Assembly: GCA_020744225.1 (NCBI GenBank)
Contig: JAGMWG010000002.1
Coordinates: 124,001 to 188,000 of the forward strand
Direction: 5' to 3'
Origin: Paraphoma chrysanthemicola
Lineage: Eukaryota > Ascomycota > Dothideomycetes > Pleosporales > Phaeosphaeriaceae
DNA: 64,000 bases
The notes under the pieces: generated by a model
The model's database searches: none
What the model was told of the DNA's origin: nothing
Seen by the model: only the letters and a program-made list of their open reading frames with translations
Made by a program: the position numbers and the translations under genes
Shown: piece by piece, positions 43,879-55,087 of the stretch
Numbering within the stretch: the first letter of the stretch is position 1
Layout of the letters: each line of letters begins with the position of its first letter

Positions 43879-44724
43879 GTTTCGTAGAGCGTAGTTTCCA
43901 GCCTTGGTGGCCTTGTTGTAGGTATGAGTGAGGGAGTAGAAGGGAGGGTCGGTCTGGACGTCGAGGTGCTGGTTGGAGGTCAGTCACGCTGGCGGGGCGG
44001 AGCTGCGGGGATGCGTGGTCGTACCGTAGAACGAGCGAGGCGGGCGCTGCTCTTGAAAGTTGTAGGAGAGAGGGGGTTTTGCTGGAGTAAAGAAGACAAA
44101 AGACTGTAGCAGGCTGAAGGACTCGACGGCCGCCCAAGAAGCAAGGGTCCAAATGGGCGGGGCAGAGAGTGAAGGGGGAGGTGCTGTCGGTCGCGGCTGC
44201 CTTCCCCAGGCGTCCGTGCTCCGTCCTTCACCACGGTGCTATCAGCTTATCATACCGCAGCAGCTCCACCAGGGGCTGCGACAGTGGGTGCACGTTCGTC
44301 ACCAGGCCTCTGCCGCGCTGTCTTGCGAAAGACATTCGTCTAGAGCCTCAATATGCTTCTTTCTGCGTATTGTGATTGCAGTCAGGTGATGCTGGAGGAA
44401 GTGGGGGTGTTTCCGAGGCTTCATGAGCTCCTTACCATCAAGTGACCCTGGCCTAGATGTATGCATGGTGTGAGCGCATGAAGACCGGCAGCGCGGCGCC
44501 CTGCCTAGCTCACGGCGGCGTTAGCTGCAGCGGCCGGGGACAGCTTTCTTAGTGCAGTGGCCCGTGGTGCCCCACCAAAATCTTCAATCTTCGCGACTGA
44601 AGCGCCCTGGGAAGACACTTGCTGTGAATGCGCCTCGGATCATGACTCACGGCGCCACGACCATGCTCGCAACCTCTGAAGACTTCCGGTAGCACGCCAC
44701 GACTCACACCTGCCCCACGCAACC
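43879..44724. promoter_or_regulatory. Divergent promoter region, FHA protein / RPC1
   Basis: About 850 bp between divergent start codons. It holds both promoters and is GC-rich near the RPC1 start. No third gene was recognised. Confidence 0.5.
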
Positions 44725-47700
44725 ATGGAGGCCCCGCGCACCTCGGCGAAGCAGCAGGTCGTCGACCGCATCCCCGCGCGCATCAAGCACATCCAGTTCG
44801 GCATCTACTCCAACCAGGACATCGTGAACCAGGCCGTCCTCGAGGTCTCCGACCGCAATGTCTACGACCTCACCCCCGCCGCCGACAACACGCGCACCCT
44901 CACCACCAATGGGCCCATGGACCCGCACATGGGCATATCGAGCAAGACGGGCGAATGCAAGACATGCGGCGAGAAGCTGGACAAGTGCAATGGCCACTTT
45001 GGCCACATCAAGCTGGCGTTGCCCGCCTTCCACGTGGGATACCTCAAGCACATCATCGAGGTGCTGAACTGCATCTGCAAGGACTGCTCGCGTGTGCTGC
45101 TGGATGAGGTGGAGCGGCGGAGATATCTGCGGAGCATGCGCCGGCCGGATATGGACACCCTGCGGAGAAGCGCCGTCTCGAAAAAGATACTGGAGGACTG
45201 CCGCAAGAAGAAGACGTGCCCCTACTGCGACGCGCTACAGGGCACTGTACGGAAGGTCCCCGGCCACCCGCTCAAGATCATCCACAACCGCTACGATGCC
45301 TTCAACCGCTCCACCGCCAAGACGAAGAAGGCGCCCGCGGGCAAGATTGAGTTTGACCAGTCCTTTGAAACGGCAAAGGCCGCCAATCCCGACCTGGACA
45401 AGCACCTGAAAAAGGCTGTCGACGACATGCACCCGCTGCGGACCCTCAATCTCTTCAAGAAGATCTCGCCCGAGGACTGCGAGCTGCTCGCCATGATACC
45501 CGAAGACGCCCGACCCGAGATGCTGATCTGGGAGTACATGCCAGTGCCGCCCGTAGCCCTGCGACCCTCAGTCATGCAGGAGGGCGGAGCGACCGAGGAC
45601 GATGTCACGAACAAGATTGGAGACATCTGCCAGATCAGCAGTATCATCCGTGCGGGGCTGGCTCGGGGCTTCCCACTTCAGATTCTAATGGAGCAGTGGG
45701 ATTTCCTGCAATTGCAGATCGCCATGTACATCAACAGCGATGCGCCGGGTCTCAAGCAACAAGGTCTACAGAAGACGATGCGTGGTTTCTCCCAGAGACT
45801 CAAGGGAAAGGGCGGTCGATTCCGTCAGAACCTGTCTGGAAAGCGTGTCGATTTCTCCGGTCGTACTGTCATTGGTCCAGACCCGAACCTGAGCATCGAC
45901 GAGGTTGCTGTTCCACAACGCGTGGCCAAGATCCTTACATACCCTGAGAAAGTGACTCGATACAATATCGAGAAGCTCCGCAAGCTCGTCTGCAATGGCG
46001 CCAACAAATACCCTGGCGCCAACGTCATCTTGAAAGACCTGGGTCCCAATCAAGATCCCCGAAAAATCTCGCTAATCGCTCTCTCGCGTCATGACAAACG
46101 CGGCGACAAGCTCAAGAAGCCCGCCGACAATCTCAGAATTGGTGATGTCGTCGAACGTCACATTGAAGACGGCGACATTGTGCTTTTCAACCGGCAGCCC
46201 TCTCTACACAAGCTCAGTATCTTGAGTCACAGAGCAAAGATACGTCCATGGAGAACGTTTCGGTTGAACGAGTGCGTCTGCAATCCTTACAATGCCGATT
46301 TCGATGGTGACGAGATGAATCTACACGTTCCGCAGACCGAAGAGGCGCGTACTGAAGCCACCGAGCTTATGGGCGTCAAGTACAATCTGGCAACACCGAA
46401 GAACGGAACTCCTATCATTGCAGCGATTCAGGACTTCATCACCGCAGCATACATTCTGAGCAACAAGAGTAATTTCTACGATCGACGCACGTTTTGCCAG
46501 ATTGTAAATTACATGTTCTGTGGTGAAGGTGCTTTCGATCCAGATACGGGCAAGTATCTGCCCATCGAGATACCACCACCGGTCGTTTGGAAGCCGCAAG
46601 CACTCTGGACAGGAAAACAAGTGTTTAATCTGCTAATGCGTCCCAACAAACAGTCCCGAGTGCTCGTGAACCTCGAAGCATCGGGCAAGCAATTCAAACC
46701 GGTTAACGGCCGGCCCCACGACTTGGATGAAAATGACGCTTATCTTGTCATCCGGAACTCTGAAGTCATGTGCGGTGTCATGGACAAGTCCACAGTGGGT
46801 GACGGCAAGAAAGACTCAGTTTTCTATGTCATGATGCGAGATTTTGGACCGGAACATGCGGTACAAGGCATGAACAGACTGGCTAGGCTCTCCGCGCGCT
46901 GGCTAACTAACAATGGCTTTTCGCTCGGTATTAGTGATGTTACGCCCGGCGACATCTTGAATCAGAAGAAGCAAGCTTTGATTGATGAGGCGTACGCCAA
47001 GTGCGACAAGCTCATTCAAGACTTTCAAGAAGGCAAGCTTCAGCGAGATGCGGGTTGTAACGAAGAGCAGACAATGGAGGTGCGCATTGGTGGTATCCTC
47101 TCTGGAGTGCGTCAAGCTGCTGGTGACATCTGTTTCGAAGAACTAAGCAGATGGAACTCTCCACTTCTTATGGCCAAGTGCGGTTCCAAGGGTTCCAACA
47201 TCAACGTCTCTCAGATGGTGGCCTCAGTGGGACAGCAAATGATCGGTGGTGCGCGTGTCGCCGACGGCTTCCATCATCGCACCCTCCCTCATTTTCCCAA
47301 AGCAGCTCGGCAGCCAGCCTCGAAGGGTTTCGTTAGCAACAGCTTCTTCTCGGGTCTGACTCCATCCGAATTCATCTTTCACGCTATGAGTGGTCGTGAA
47401 GGCCTGGTTGATACCGCTGTCAAAACCGCAGAAACTGGCTACATGAGTAGGCGCCTAATGAAGTCTTTGGAAGATCTCTCCGCACAATACGACGACACGG
47501 TCCGGAATTCGTCAGGAACTGTTGTGCAGTTCCAGTACGGTGACGACAATCTCGATCCTGTAGACATGGAGGGCAAAGCGCAGCCCGTCCATTTCGACCG
47601 AACCTTTTCGCACTCGATCACATCAACGTGGAACAACGACGAGCCTAGTTTGACGCCCGAGGAGATCCGTGTGCATGCCAAAAGTATGCTTGAGACCGAG

Positions 47701-49143
47701 CGAGCGAAGTACCCACGTTTCAAACTTGATGGTGTCACTTCGCTTGACTACAATGACAAGAGCGATGCTGCGATTGATCAACGAGAGTCCATGCGCGATT
47801 TTCTAGACACCGTGCAAGCGTATGTCTTCGACAAAGCGAAAAAGCTTGAGATCACACTCACGCATCTCGGCGTAGAGCAAGCAAGCGCTGAGGAGCAGTC
47901 TGCGAAGAACGACATCAAAAAGTACAGCCTTTCAGACGGTATCGCCAAGATCTCGCAACGAGCGCTAGACTCCTTCGTCGGTCTCTGTCTCACCAAATAC
48001 CATCGCTCACGGGTACAACCAGGCCATGCGGTAGGCGCCATCGGTGCTCAGTCTATTGGTGAACCCGGTACGCAGATGACGCTGAAAACATTCCATTTTG
48101 CTGGTGTGGCTGGTATGTCCATCACGCAAGGTGTTCCTCGTATCAAGGAAATCATCAACGCATCTTCTACGATTTCGACTCCTGTTATTACCTGCGTATT
48201 GTCGAATAAGGTCAACGAGTCTGCAGCGCGGATGGTGAAGGCCCGTGTCGAGAAGACGTACCTCCGTGACATCATCTCATACGTTGAGGACGTTTGGCAT
48301 CCGAATGGCGCATACATTGCAATGCGTATCGACTGGGACACAGTCAACGCGCTCTTCGTCGACGTCACGCCACACGAAATTGTGCAAGCCATCAACAAGC
48401 ACAAGCCTCTGAAGTGGGGTAAGGCTGGCACAAAGGTCCGCATTTCGCACTCCCTGATCCGCGTGGAAGTCGCCGACCCCAATGCCGCCAAGAAGCGACC
48501 CGTCAAAGTCTCCAAGAACCAGAAGGAGTTCTTCGAGCGAGTTCAGCAAGTCAAAGCCCTTATACCTGATGTAGTCATCAAAGGTTATTCCGATTGTACG
48601 CGCGCCATCATACGCAAGGAAACCAAACCCAACGACAAGGGCGAATACGAGTGCGAACTTCTCGTCGAAGGTTACGGCCTCAAGGACTGTCTCACGACCC
48701 CCGGTATCGAGCCGTACAAGACCATGTCTAACCATGTCATGGAGGTGCGTACAGTGTTGGGCATCGAAGCAGCGCGCGCCACCATCATGCGCGAGATCAA
48801 AGCCGTCATGAGCAACATGGACATTGATCCTCGTCATATGGCTCTGCTCGCGGACGTCATGACATTCAAAGGCGACGTGTACGGCATCACCCGTTTCGGT
48901 CTGCAAAAGACGCGCGACTCGGTCCTGCAACTTGCGTCCTTTGAGAAGACGCCGGATCACCTGTTTGAAGCAGCAGCGCGAGGCAAGACGGATACCATCG
49001 ACGGTGTATCGGAGAGCATCATCATGGGTCAAAGCATGAAGCTGGGTACCGGTGCGCTGCAGGTCATCAGGCCGTTGGAGTTGGTTGCTAAGGATCTGAC
49101 GGCGAAGCGGACAATGTTCGAGGATGGGTGGGAAGCTTTGTAG
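44725..49143 (+). CDS. RPC1: DNA-directed RNA polymerase III largest subunit
   Basis: Catalytic subunit (RPC160) of the enzyme that makes tRNA, 5S rRNA and other small RNAs. Single exon of 1472 residues, near the 1460 of yeast Rpo31. The clamp-head zinc site starts at Cys78 (CKTCGEKLDKCNGHFGH), a second cysteine pair lies in CICKDC, and CPYC follows. The active-site loop NADFDGDEMN, with Asp525, Asp527 and Asp529 binding the catalytic magnesium, is intact. The trigger-loop region MTLKTFHFAGVAGMSITQGVPR is complete. The absence of the heptapeptide tail excludes Pol II, and the length plus HFGHIKLALPAFHVGYLK identifies Pol III rather than Pol I. The start sits in a good context (ACCATGG). Intronless, unlike most of its neighbours. 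Confidence 0.97.
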   Translation: MEAPRTSAKQQVVDRIPARIKHIQFGIYSNQDIVNQAVLEVSDRNVYDLTPAADNTRTLTTNGPMDPHMGISSKTGECKTCGEKLDKCNGHFGHIKLALPAFHVGYLKHIIEVLNCICKDCSRVLLDEVERRRYLRSMRRPDMDTLRRSAVSKKILEDCRKKKTCPYCDALQGTVRKVPGHPLKIIHNRYDAFNRSTAKTKKAPAGKIEFDQSFETAKAANPDLDKHLKKAVDDMHPLRTLNLFKKISPEDCELLAMIPEDARPEMLIWEYMPVPPVALRPSVMQEGGATEDDVTNKIGDICQISSIIRAGLARGFPLQILMEQWDFLQLQIAMYINSDAPGLKQQGLQKTMRGFSQRLKGKGGRFRQNLSGKRVDFSGRTVIGPDPNLSIDEVAVPQRVAKILTYPEKVTRYNIEKLRKLVCNGANKYPGANVILKDLGPNQDPRKISLIALSRHDKRGDKLKKPADNLRIGDVVERHIEDGDIVLFNRQPSLHKLSILSHRAKIRPWRTFRLNECVCNPYNADFDGDEMNLHVPQTEEARTEATELMGVKYNLATPKNGTPIIAAIQDFITAAYILSNKSNFYDRRTFCQIVNYMFCGEGAFDPDTGKYLPIEIPPPVVWKPQALWTGKQVFNLLMRPNKQSRVLVNLEASGKQFKPVNGRPHDLDENDAYLVIRNSEVMCGVMDKSTVGDGKKDSVFYVMMRDFGPEHAVQGMNRLARLSARWLTNNGFSLGISDVTPGDILNQKKQALIDEAYAKCDKLIQDFQEGKLQRDAGCNEEQTMEVRIGGILSGVRQAAGDICFEELSRWNSPLLMAKCGSKGSNINVSQMVASVGQQMIGGARVADGFHHRTLPHFPKAARQPASKGFVSNSFFSGLTPSEFIFHAMSGREGLVDTAVKTAETGYMSRRLMKSLEDLSAQYDDTVRNSSGTVVQFQYGDDNLDPVDMEGKAQPVHFDRTFSHSITSTWNNDEPSLTPEEIRVHAKSMLETERAKYPRFKLDGVTSLDYNDKSDAAIDQRESMRDFLDTVQAYVFDKAKKLEITLTHLGVEQASAEEQSAKNDIKKYSLSDGIAKISQRALDSFVGLCLTKYHRSRVQPGHAVGAIGAQSIGEPGTQMTLKTFHFAGVAGMSITQGVPRIKEIINASSTISTPVITCVLSNKVNESAARMVKARVEKTYLRDIISYVEDVWHPNGAYIAMRIDWDTVNALFVDVTPHEIVQAINKHKPLKWGKAGTKVRISHSLIRVEVADPNAAKKRPVKVSKNQKEFFERVQQVKALIPDVVIKGYSDCTRAIIRKETKPNDKGEYECELLVEGYGLKDCLTTPGIEPYKTMSNHVMEVRTVLGIEAARATIMREIKAVMSNMDIDPRHMALLADVMTFKGDVYGITRFGLQKTRDSVLQLASFEKTPDHLFEAAARGKTDTIDGVSESIIMGQSMKLGTGALQVIRPLELVAKDLTAKRTMFEDGWEAL

Positions 49144-50101
49144 CGTTGGCAAACGAAAAGTGGGAGCGGATATGCATGGTTTGGCGTTATATAGGCGGGA
49201 TCTTGTGATGCATTTTCGTTGCAAGGTGCATAGCGATGTGAAGATACTGAATACAAAACTTTATATACTCGAGACGTTCCTTCGGCTTTAGCGCACCTCA
49301 GGCATACGTGATCTCGACTGCAATTCACTTCATGGCCGCGATATGAGCCTTCTGAGATCCTTGCATGTTCTGCTCATGATGCTCAGGAAATTGTACACAG
49401 GTGGAGTAATGGTTCACGGATCCCGCTATTCTAAAAGCCGCGATAGTGCGGGAAGTCTAACATCACTCCAGGAGACTTGACAACGTCCCAGCGTTCCTAC
49501 ACACCACGCACAGCACCACTTCTATCGCGCCCGAATTTCAACCACGCAGTTGTTGAGTCTCTGAATGCAAAACATGCGCTTTACGTATCGTCAGATGCGT
49601 TCTGCCCGGCACGTATCCTATATTGATGTTTCTGGCGCGATGAGCGCGCATGTTCATCCCTCCCGCATCCCAGTCACGCATTTCTCAAGTTTTTGATTGC
49701 GAAGCGTAGAATCTGTGTATCGTCAGATGCGGTGCATAAGGTCACTATGTACCTACTCATTCTTGCGATAGCTCTGAGATTCGAAGATTTAGATGTTGCC
49801 GACACAGTTGTAGAGCTCCATATCGCTGCTTTTCGAGGCTTCTGGGGTTGTAAATAATCATCCCGGAGCAGTATGTACGGCAAGATCGGGCGCTGACCAA
49901 CTGCATTAACAAATCTCGTCATGTGTGTGCTTTTTCATTCGGGAGAATAATAGCATACAACCTCGTCGGTGCATTGGTCCTAGGTTGTTACTAGTATGCT
50001 AGCGAGCAGTACCTTTGTGGGTGTCGTTTGCTGTAGCACTGGCTTATCGATTCGTTTCAGAAGCGGCGCATGGCCTCACTCTAACCATTGCACTTTGCGT
50101 C
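49144..50101. other. Convergent 3' intergenic region with an imperfect duplication
   Basis: About 960 bp between the 3' ends of RPC1 (+) and the Zn2Cys6 gene (-). The word GTATCGTCAGATGCG occurs at 49585 and again at 49717, inside two weakly similar stretches about 130 bp apart. No gene supported. Confidence 0.5.
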
Positions 50102-52319
50102 TCACAAAGTAAACATGTTGCCATCCGTCATCGCCATAGTCCACAGCCAGTCGTCTAGAGGCAGCTGTGGCATTGTTTCCGGATCAATCGAGGTATAGTC
50201 ATCGATGTAAGCAAAATTAAGTGGCTCAACGGACGGCAACTGATACATCGATGGAACGTATTGCGAGGCCACTTCTGGTCTTGATGTTTGACCTTGCTCA
50301 GATCCAGATGATACTTTAGAATTCGTTGTTGTGGTAGAGTCGTTATGTGGTGCAAACGATATGGTTGTCGCGCTCTGAGATGAAGAGTCGGCGGAAGTTC
50401 CTTCTATGAGCTTTTTTATGCCAGCCAATAAGCCTGTCTGTAGCGTGGCCACCTTGTGAAGGAACGGCTTGCTTGCCGAGGCACAGGATATTTCCTCGCT
50501 GCTTGGCACTGCTGCCTTCAGCTTTATGATGAAAGAACCGAAAATGGAAATGAGTTCTGCTTCTTCAGCCAGTGCCGTACCGTCTTTAATAGTGGCTTGC
50601 GACAGTGTTGCCGTCATCTGACATATGTCCTGTGTGGCACTTCCACCAAACTCTCGTGGCAAGAAATCTCCTACAGCGTGTGGCACGCTACCGACACGTA
50701 AAGAGCTCGTACTTCCATTTTGTCGAAGGATGGTAATTTTGACGACCAGCATGGTGGAGTAAAACCAGCTTGACCATGCTGGAAAGGCCAGACGGTGGAG
50801 TGAAGAGGGAGAAATGCCGAGTAATGTAGCAGCAAACCTTTGAGAAGCTACTAATGAGCGCTGAAGCATACGTGTGCGGACTTCCGAAAGTGGAATACCG
50901 CTCGTTGATGAAGGCGACTGCCATAGACTTCCATGGAATGAACACTCGTAGATCAATACATCGATCATGTCACAGGCAAGCTGTAAAGTGACTGTATCCA
51001 ATTAACACAAGTCTTTCGAAAATGAAGATGTGCTTACGGTTTCGTTTCGTTGAATCAGCCAGTGAGTCTCGAAAACGTTCAAGCTCGACGCGGAAATTGC
51101 CTGTCGAGAGTTCGACTAGTCTTTCGCCATGCACCTCCGAATCTTCTACACTATCATAGGAGAAGTAATCACTGATACGACACATCAATTCTGCCGACTG
51201 CACAAGAGGTGAGATGAGGAGATCCGAGGGGCTTTCTGGAGATTGGGAGATTGATTGACAGGCACGCGCGATCGCACGCGTGTATGGAACGGAGGTGCGT
51301 TTCCGCCATGCTTGGGCGAAACTGGCAACAATCAGCAACGAGATCAAGCCAAATGAGCAGTAGAGTAGCAAAACGCACACAGCAGCGACATAGTAGGTTC
51401 CAAGAAGAGCTCGATTCTCGGCGAGAGAAAATTGAAGGGATGAAGTAGTTATGTCGCGGTCTCTGCACTTGATGGCTAGGCCCAGGTCTTGTGTAGTTGC
51501 AACGCACATCTGCACGATGAGCGCAAGCTGTTGCTTGCCAGGCCTATAGAAATATTGATAATATGCAGCGTGGACTAAAAGCGCTTGTACCGCTTCCAGG
51601 CCCTTAAGCGAACACTCCGTGAATCTGAGGGCTACTTGCTCTTTGAAGGCGTTGGCGATTGCATCCTGAATACTTGGTGTTCTGTATGCCATAACAGCCA
51701 TGATGGAAAGGAAGAGGAAAGGCTGCTGATGACGGAACTCATTGGCGCTGATGGATTGATCGACCAGCACGAAAGGAAAGAATTGTGCGTTTTCTGCACG
51801 AAACTCTTCTAACAGCATAAATGCGTCTTCATCTTGCAACAATCCTGCCTCCACAGGGTCGTACTCGGCAAAGGCGCTTGTCGAAGGCGCACTAGCGGTG
51901 TTCTCGGGCGTGATGTATGGCTGTGCTACAGGATGGGGGCTACCAGCGCTCTGAGGCGTGTTTTGAGTGGCTGCAAGGTGGCTGTCAGAGGTCTTGTTGG
52001 TGGACGACAGCATACCCATCAGAGTCTCTACTCTTTGCTCTAGTAATTTCATACGACTGCAGTATTGTGTCAGCATTCAGTACTGATGGCGGATCGCTCA
52101 CTCAAGAAACGACCGTTCAAGTTCATTGCAAAGATGATTTCCTACTCACGAGCGCGTTCTCGGGCCACGTTGCCTTCTCGAATACCCATAGATACACTCT
52201 TTTCCCAAGCGTTCACACCTATGGCAGGCGCTAGTCTCAAAGCTAGATGGCGAGCATTTTGCTTTGGCTTTGGTACAAGCATTGCACGCTTTCCTCTTTT
52301 GGACTTCTTGGGGCGTCAT
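50102..52319 (-). CDS. Zn(II)2Cys6 fungal-specific transcription factor
   Basis: Nuclear regulator. Exons 52150-52319, 51038-52056 and 50102-50991 close in phase; a further 57-nt intron at 51322-51378 is likely inside the middle exon. The N-terminal zinc cluster uses Cys12, Cys15, Cys22, Cys32, Cys35 and Cys42 (CNACTKAKAKC, CHRCERLGKEC) and is followed by a basic RRQRGPRTR linker. A short coiled coil, MKLLEQRVETLMGML, fits dimerisation. The Fungal_trans middle homology region includes LLGTYYVAAV and AWRKRTSVPYTRAI. These two motifs are normally almost adjacent, but the unspliced frame puts 19 hydrophobic residues between them; removing 51322-51378 restores the family pattern. The C-terminus is Ser/Thr-rich and acidic, ending DDWLWTMAMTDGNMF, like an activation domain. 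Spliced length is 673 residues. Targets unknown. Confidence 0.88.
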
Positions 52320-52657
52320 CTAGTAAAAGTGCGGTGGGTTGTTTGGAGGAACTCTATTATTGGATGAGCCTAAGAGTGCGTCGAAGAGCAGAAACAATTG
52401 AGGCATTGAGACGCGACGGGTGTGGAACGAGAAAGTGGTGATACTTTCGCAGGCAACGGGTTTGATTAAGCCCGTCGGGTCGGGTCTCAGTTATGCGCCG
52501 AAGCCCGTTCACCCCAGATCATCTTAATTGCTTACCTTGCGATCCAACGTGACCAACGACGGCTGTGAGCATGCAACATTGCTCTTCTATTAAGCTTATA
52601 ACTAGCTTCTACAATCACCCAGCCTGGCTACTTCATCAATTTGCGTCTTGACTTCGT
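52320..52657. other. Promoter-side flank of the Zn2Cys6 gene
   Basis: About 340 bp upstream of the regulator's start. It contains a small CCCGTCGGGTCGGGTC repeat near 52468. No gene supported. Confidence 0.45.
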
Positions 52658-52973
52658 CTAGTCACCTTCCTGGCCGGCCGGTGCAATTTCCCAAGCGATG
52701 GCCCGAATCTCACGGGATTTGGTCGTGTGCACGACCGCGAGTACGACAAAGCCATTTACGAACAGGAGTTCGTGGCGCCTTGTTTTCATCCTGCACCAAC
52801 CAGAATGCACGAGCTTCAGGCTGCACCATTGAGCCCCGCGGAGCAATCAGGCCCCCAATAGCATGCGCGTTGACTCTTATTTCCGTGATCTCAGACGGCG
52901 ACCAATATCGTGGTACTAGTTTATCCAGCTCAAGAGAGGCTTTGCTGTGGTCCTGAATGTCCAACTGCGTCAT
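52658..52973 (-). pseudogene. Possible frameshifted small gene or gene relic
   Basis: Two overlapping minus-strand frames look like parts of one protein. The upstream one (from 52973) reads MTQLDIQDHSKASLELDKL and continues to FWLVQDENKAP. The downstream one, in another frame, reads HELLFVNGFVVLAVVHT and IRAIAWEIAPAGQEGD before a stop at 52658. The switch falls near 52790, with no room for an intron. A one-base change would connect them. I do not recognise the family. It could also be chance. Confidence 0.3.
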
Positions 52974-54091
52974 AGAAGTGTCGAAGTTGAGTTCAACGCG
53001 ACTTTACAAAGAGATCTTGATTATCGCTTTGCAGCAAATTGTCGTATTTGTTTCATGGCATGTTCTAGACAGCGACGAGGTTGTTGGATGGCGGATCTCG
53101 ACTAAAGTCTGACATTCACCTACTAGACCCCACAAGGCAATTACAGGGCATCCTGCGAGACGCGGACTTAACGTCGAGATGTGGGAGGCTTACATAAAGT
53201 ACAAGCCTTGCGATATTAACACAAGAGGCGGACGGATGTTGTGCCGGTGGAAGAGTTTGAGGTATGATTTTAGACCAGTCACGAATATTCCCCGGGCTTT
53301 ACCGCTGTGTCGGCGCAAATGCAGGTATGATCCAGACAAGGTTAGAAGGTATTGAGAAGGTGGAGCGCACGGGCTTACGACGTCATGACCTTTTGGACTT
53401 CGGCGAAATTTTTTAGATCCTACCACAGTACAGTACCTCCGCGCTATGTACCCACTTCCTCGTGAAAGGACTGAAGGTTTTGGCCAGCATCGAAAGTCCA
53501 TGCTCACTGCGTCAGATCTGGGCTGCGTCAAACTTGACCTCATCGTTCCTGGACTCCCTGGACTTCTGGCGTAAGCTTAATTGGCCGAACCTGCCCGGCC
53601 ACTTCAACATTTTTCCCAAAGCAGTCGCATCCTGACGAGCATCTACCGCATAGTTAGTAAGGGGACTGGCTGAATAATGGGCATTGCTGCAATTACCAAG
53701 CGACGTAAGTCTCCTGAAACGCCTTCAATCAAGTGCGTGAACTGCAGCCGGACGTCTACGCTGCGGAGCGGTGCTCCACAAGAATCCTTTCGGTGGCGGC
53801 CGATTCGCCAAAAGCGTATCTACGGCGATACTCGTCGATTAGACCCGCAAGACCCTGCGCATTAGCAATGCAACGTCATTGAGAGAAATTTTGAGTATGG
53901 GGGACAAGCGTGTGGTAGTGATGTCCACAACGTGTGGGTACGTACATGAGAAGAGTATATAGTGGTAGGCGCTCACATTCTTTTCTGTATCATCACTTTC
54001 CAAACGCTCAATCCTCTCACAAAGAACACTCATCTTTTTGCAACATCTCAAAATCAAACCAATCCCCAATCCAAACTTACACCTTATCACA
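52974..54091. other. Intergenic region, alcohol dehydrogenase promoter
   Basis: About 1.1 kb. No gene supported. The last 100 bp before the dehydrogenase start is pyrimidine-rich and preceded by a TATATA element. Confidence 0.5.
53956..53961 (+). promoter_or_regulatory. Probable TATA box of the alcohol dehydrogenase gene
   Basis: TATATA in the context GAGTATATAG, 136 bp upstream of the start codon, followed by a C/T-rich stretch (TTCTTTTCTGTATC...) typical of strong, regulated fungal promoters. Confidence 0.5.
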
Positions 54092-55087
54092 ATGCCCAGC
54101 TTCACCGTCTTCAAGGGCTCTAAGGAGGGCAAGATTGTCAAAGGTCAAACCACGCGCCCTGATCTAGAGAACGATCAGGTCCTCGTCAAAGTCACCGCCT
54201 CCGGACTATGCGGTACAGATGAGCATTACAAGGGCGCCGACATGGCTCTCGGCCACGAGGGCGCAGGTGTTGTCGAGCAAATCGGTCCCAATGTTAGGGA
54301 CTTGAAGAAGGGCGACCGCGTAGGCTGGGGCTACGAGCACGACTGCTGCGGATCCTGCGAGTACTGTCTGACCGGCCGCGAAACCTACTGCCCTCAGCGT
54401 CAGATGTACGGCTCGGCCAACCTCGACCAGGGCAGCTTTGCTTCCCACGGCGTTTGGCGCGAGTCTTTCTTGTTCAAGATTCCAGACAACATGACCGACG
54501 CTGATGCTGCACCCCTCATGTGCGGTGGCGCCACAGTTTTCAACGCTCTGCACACATACGGCATCAAGCCTACCGACCGCGTCGGTGTCATCGGTGTTGG
54601 TGGCCTCGGTCATCTCGCCATTCAGTTTGCGGCCAAGATGGGATGCGATGTCGTCGTATTTTCTGGTTCCGACAGCAAGAAAGACGAGGCCTTGAAGCTC
54701 GGCGCCACAGAATTCGTCTCTATGAAGGGCAAGACTGAGCTCGACATTGGACGTAAGCTCAACGCTCTGGTCGTTACCACGTCATTCAACCCGGACTGGA
54801 ACCTTATGCTCCCCGTCTTGGCACCAACTGCGACCATCTTCCCGCTCACCGTCACAGACGGCAACTTCGAGATCCCTCAAATGGGTCTCATTTCAGGCGG
54901 TATCACAGTACAAGGCAGTGTGGTGGCGGCGCGTGCGGTCCATCGCCACATGCTGGCGTTTGCCGCGCTTCACAACATCAAGCCGATCACAATGGAATTC
55001 CCCATGACCACAGAGGGCATTGAGGATGCGATGAGCACGCTCAGGGACGGCAAGATGAGGTACCGCGGAGTATTGAAGCCTCAGTAG
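54092..55087 (+). CDS. Zinc-dependent alcohol dehydrogenase (MDR, cinnamyl-alcohol/ADH6-like)
   Basis: Medium-chain dehydrogenase that interconverts alcohols and aldehydes with NAD(P)H in the cytosol. Single exon of 331 residues, somewhat shorter than the usual 350-360. Catalytic zinc ligands are the Cys in GLCGTDEH and the His-Glu of LGHEGAGVVE. The structural zinc lobe has four cysteines (CCGSCEYC, then C in ETYC). The Rossmann motif GVGGLGHLAIQFA is intact, and Ser at the end of the second strand (VVFSGSDSKK) suggests NADP(H) preference. The Cys in PLMCGGAT completes the family signature. The family resembles aldehyde reductases that detoxify fermentation or lignin-derived aldehydes; the substrate is not determinable. 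The first ATG was chosen because it gives the family N-terminus and lies downstream of a TATA element. Confidence 0.92.
   Translation: MPSFTVFKGSKEGKIVKGQTTRPDLENDQVLVKVTASGLCGTDEHYKGADMALGHEGAGVVEQIGPNVRDLKKGDRVGWGYEHDCCGSCEYCLTGRETYCPQRQMYGSANLDQGSFASHGVWRESFLFKIPDNMTDADAAPLMCGGATVFNALHTYGIKPTDRVGVIGVGGLGHLAIQFAAKMGCDVVVFSGSDSKKDEALKLGATEFVSMKGKTELDIGRKLNALVVTTSFNPDWNLMLPVLAPTATIFPLTVTDGNFEIPQMGLISGGITVQGSVVAARAVHRHMLAFAALHNIKPITMEFPMTTEGIEDAMSTLRDGKMRYRGVLKPQ

Noticed and set aside
48277..49224. 315-codon minus-strand frame
   Set aside because: Antisense shadow of the RNA polymerase III largest subunit; composition follows from the opposite strand.
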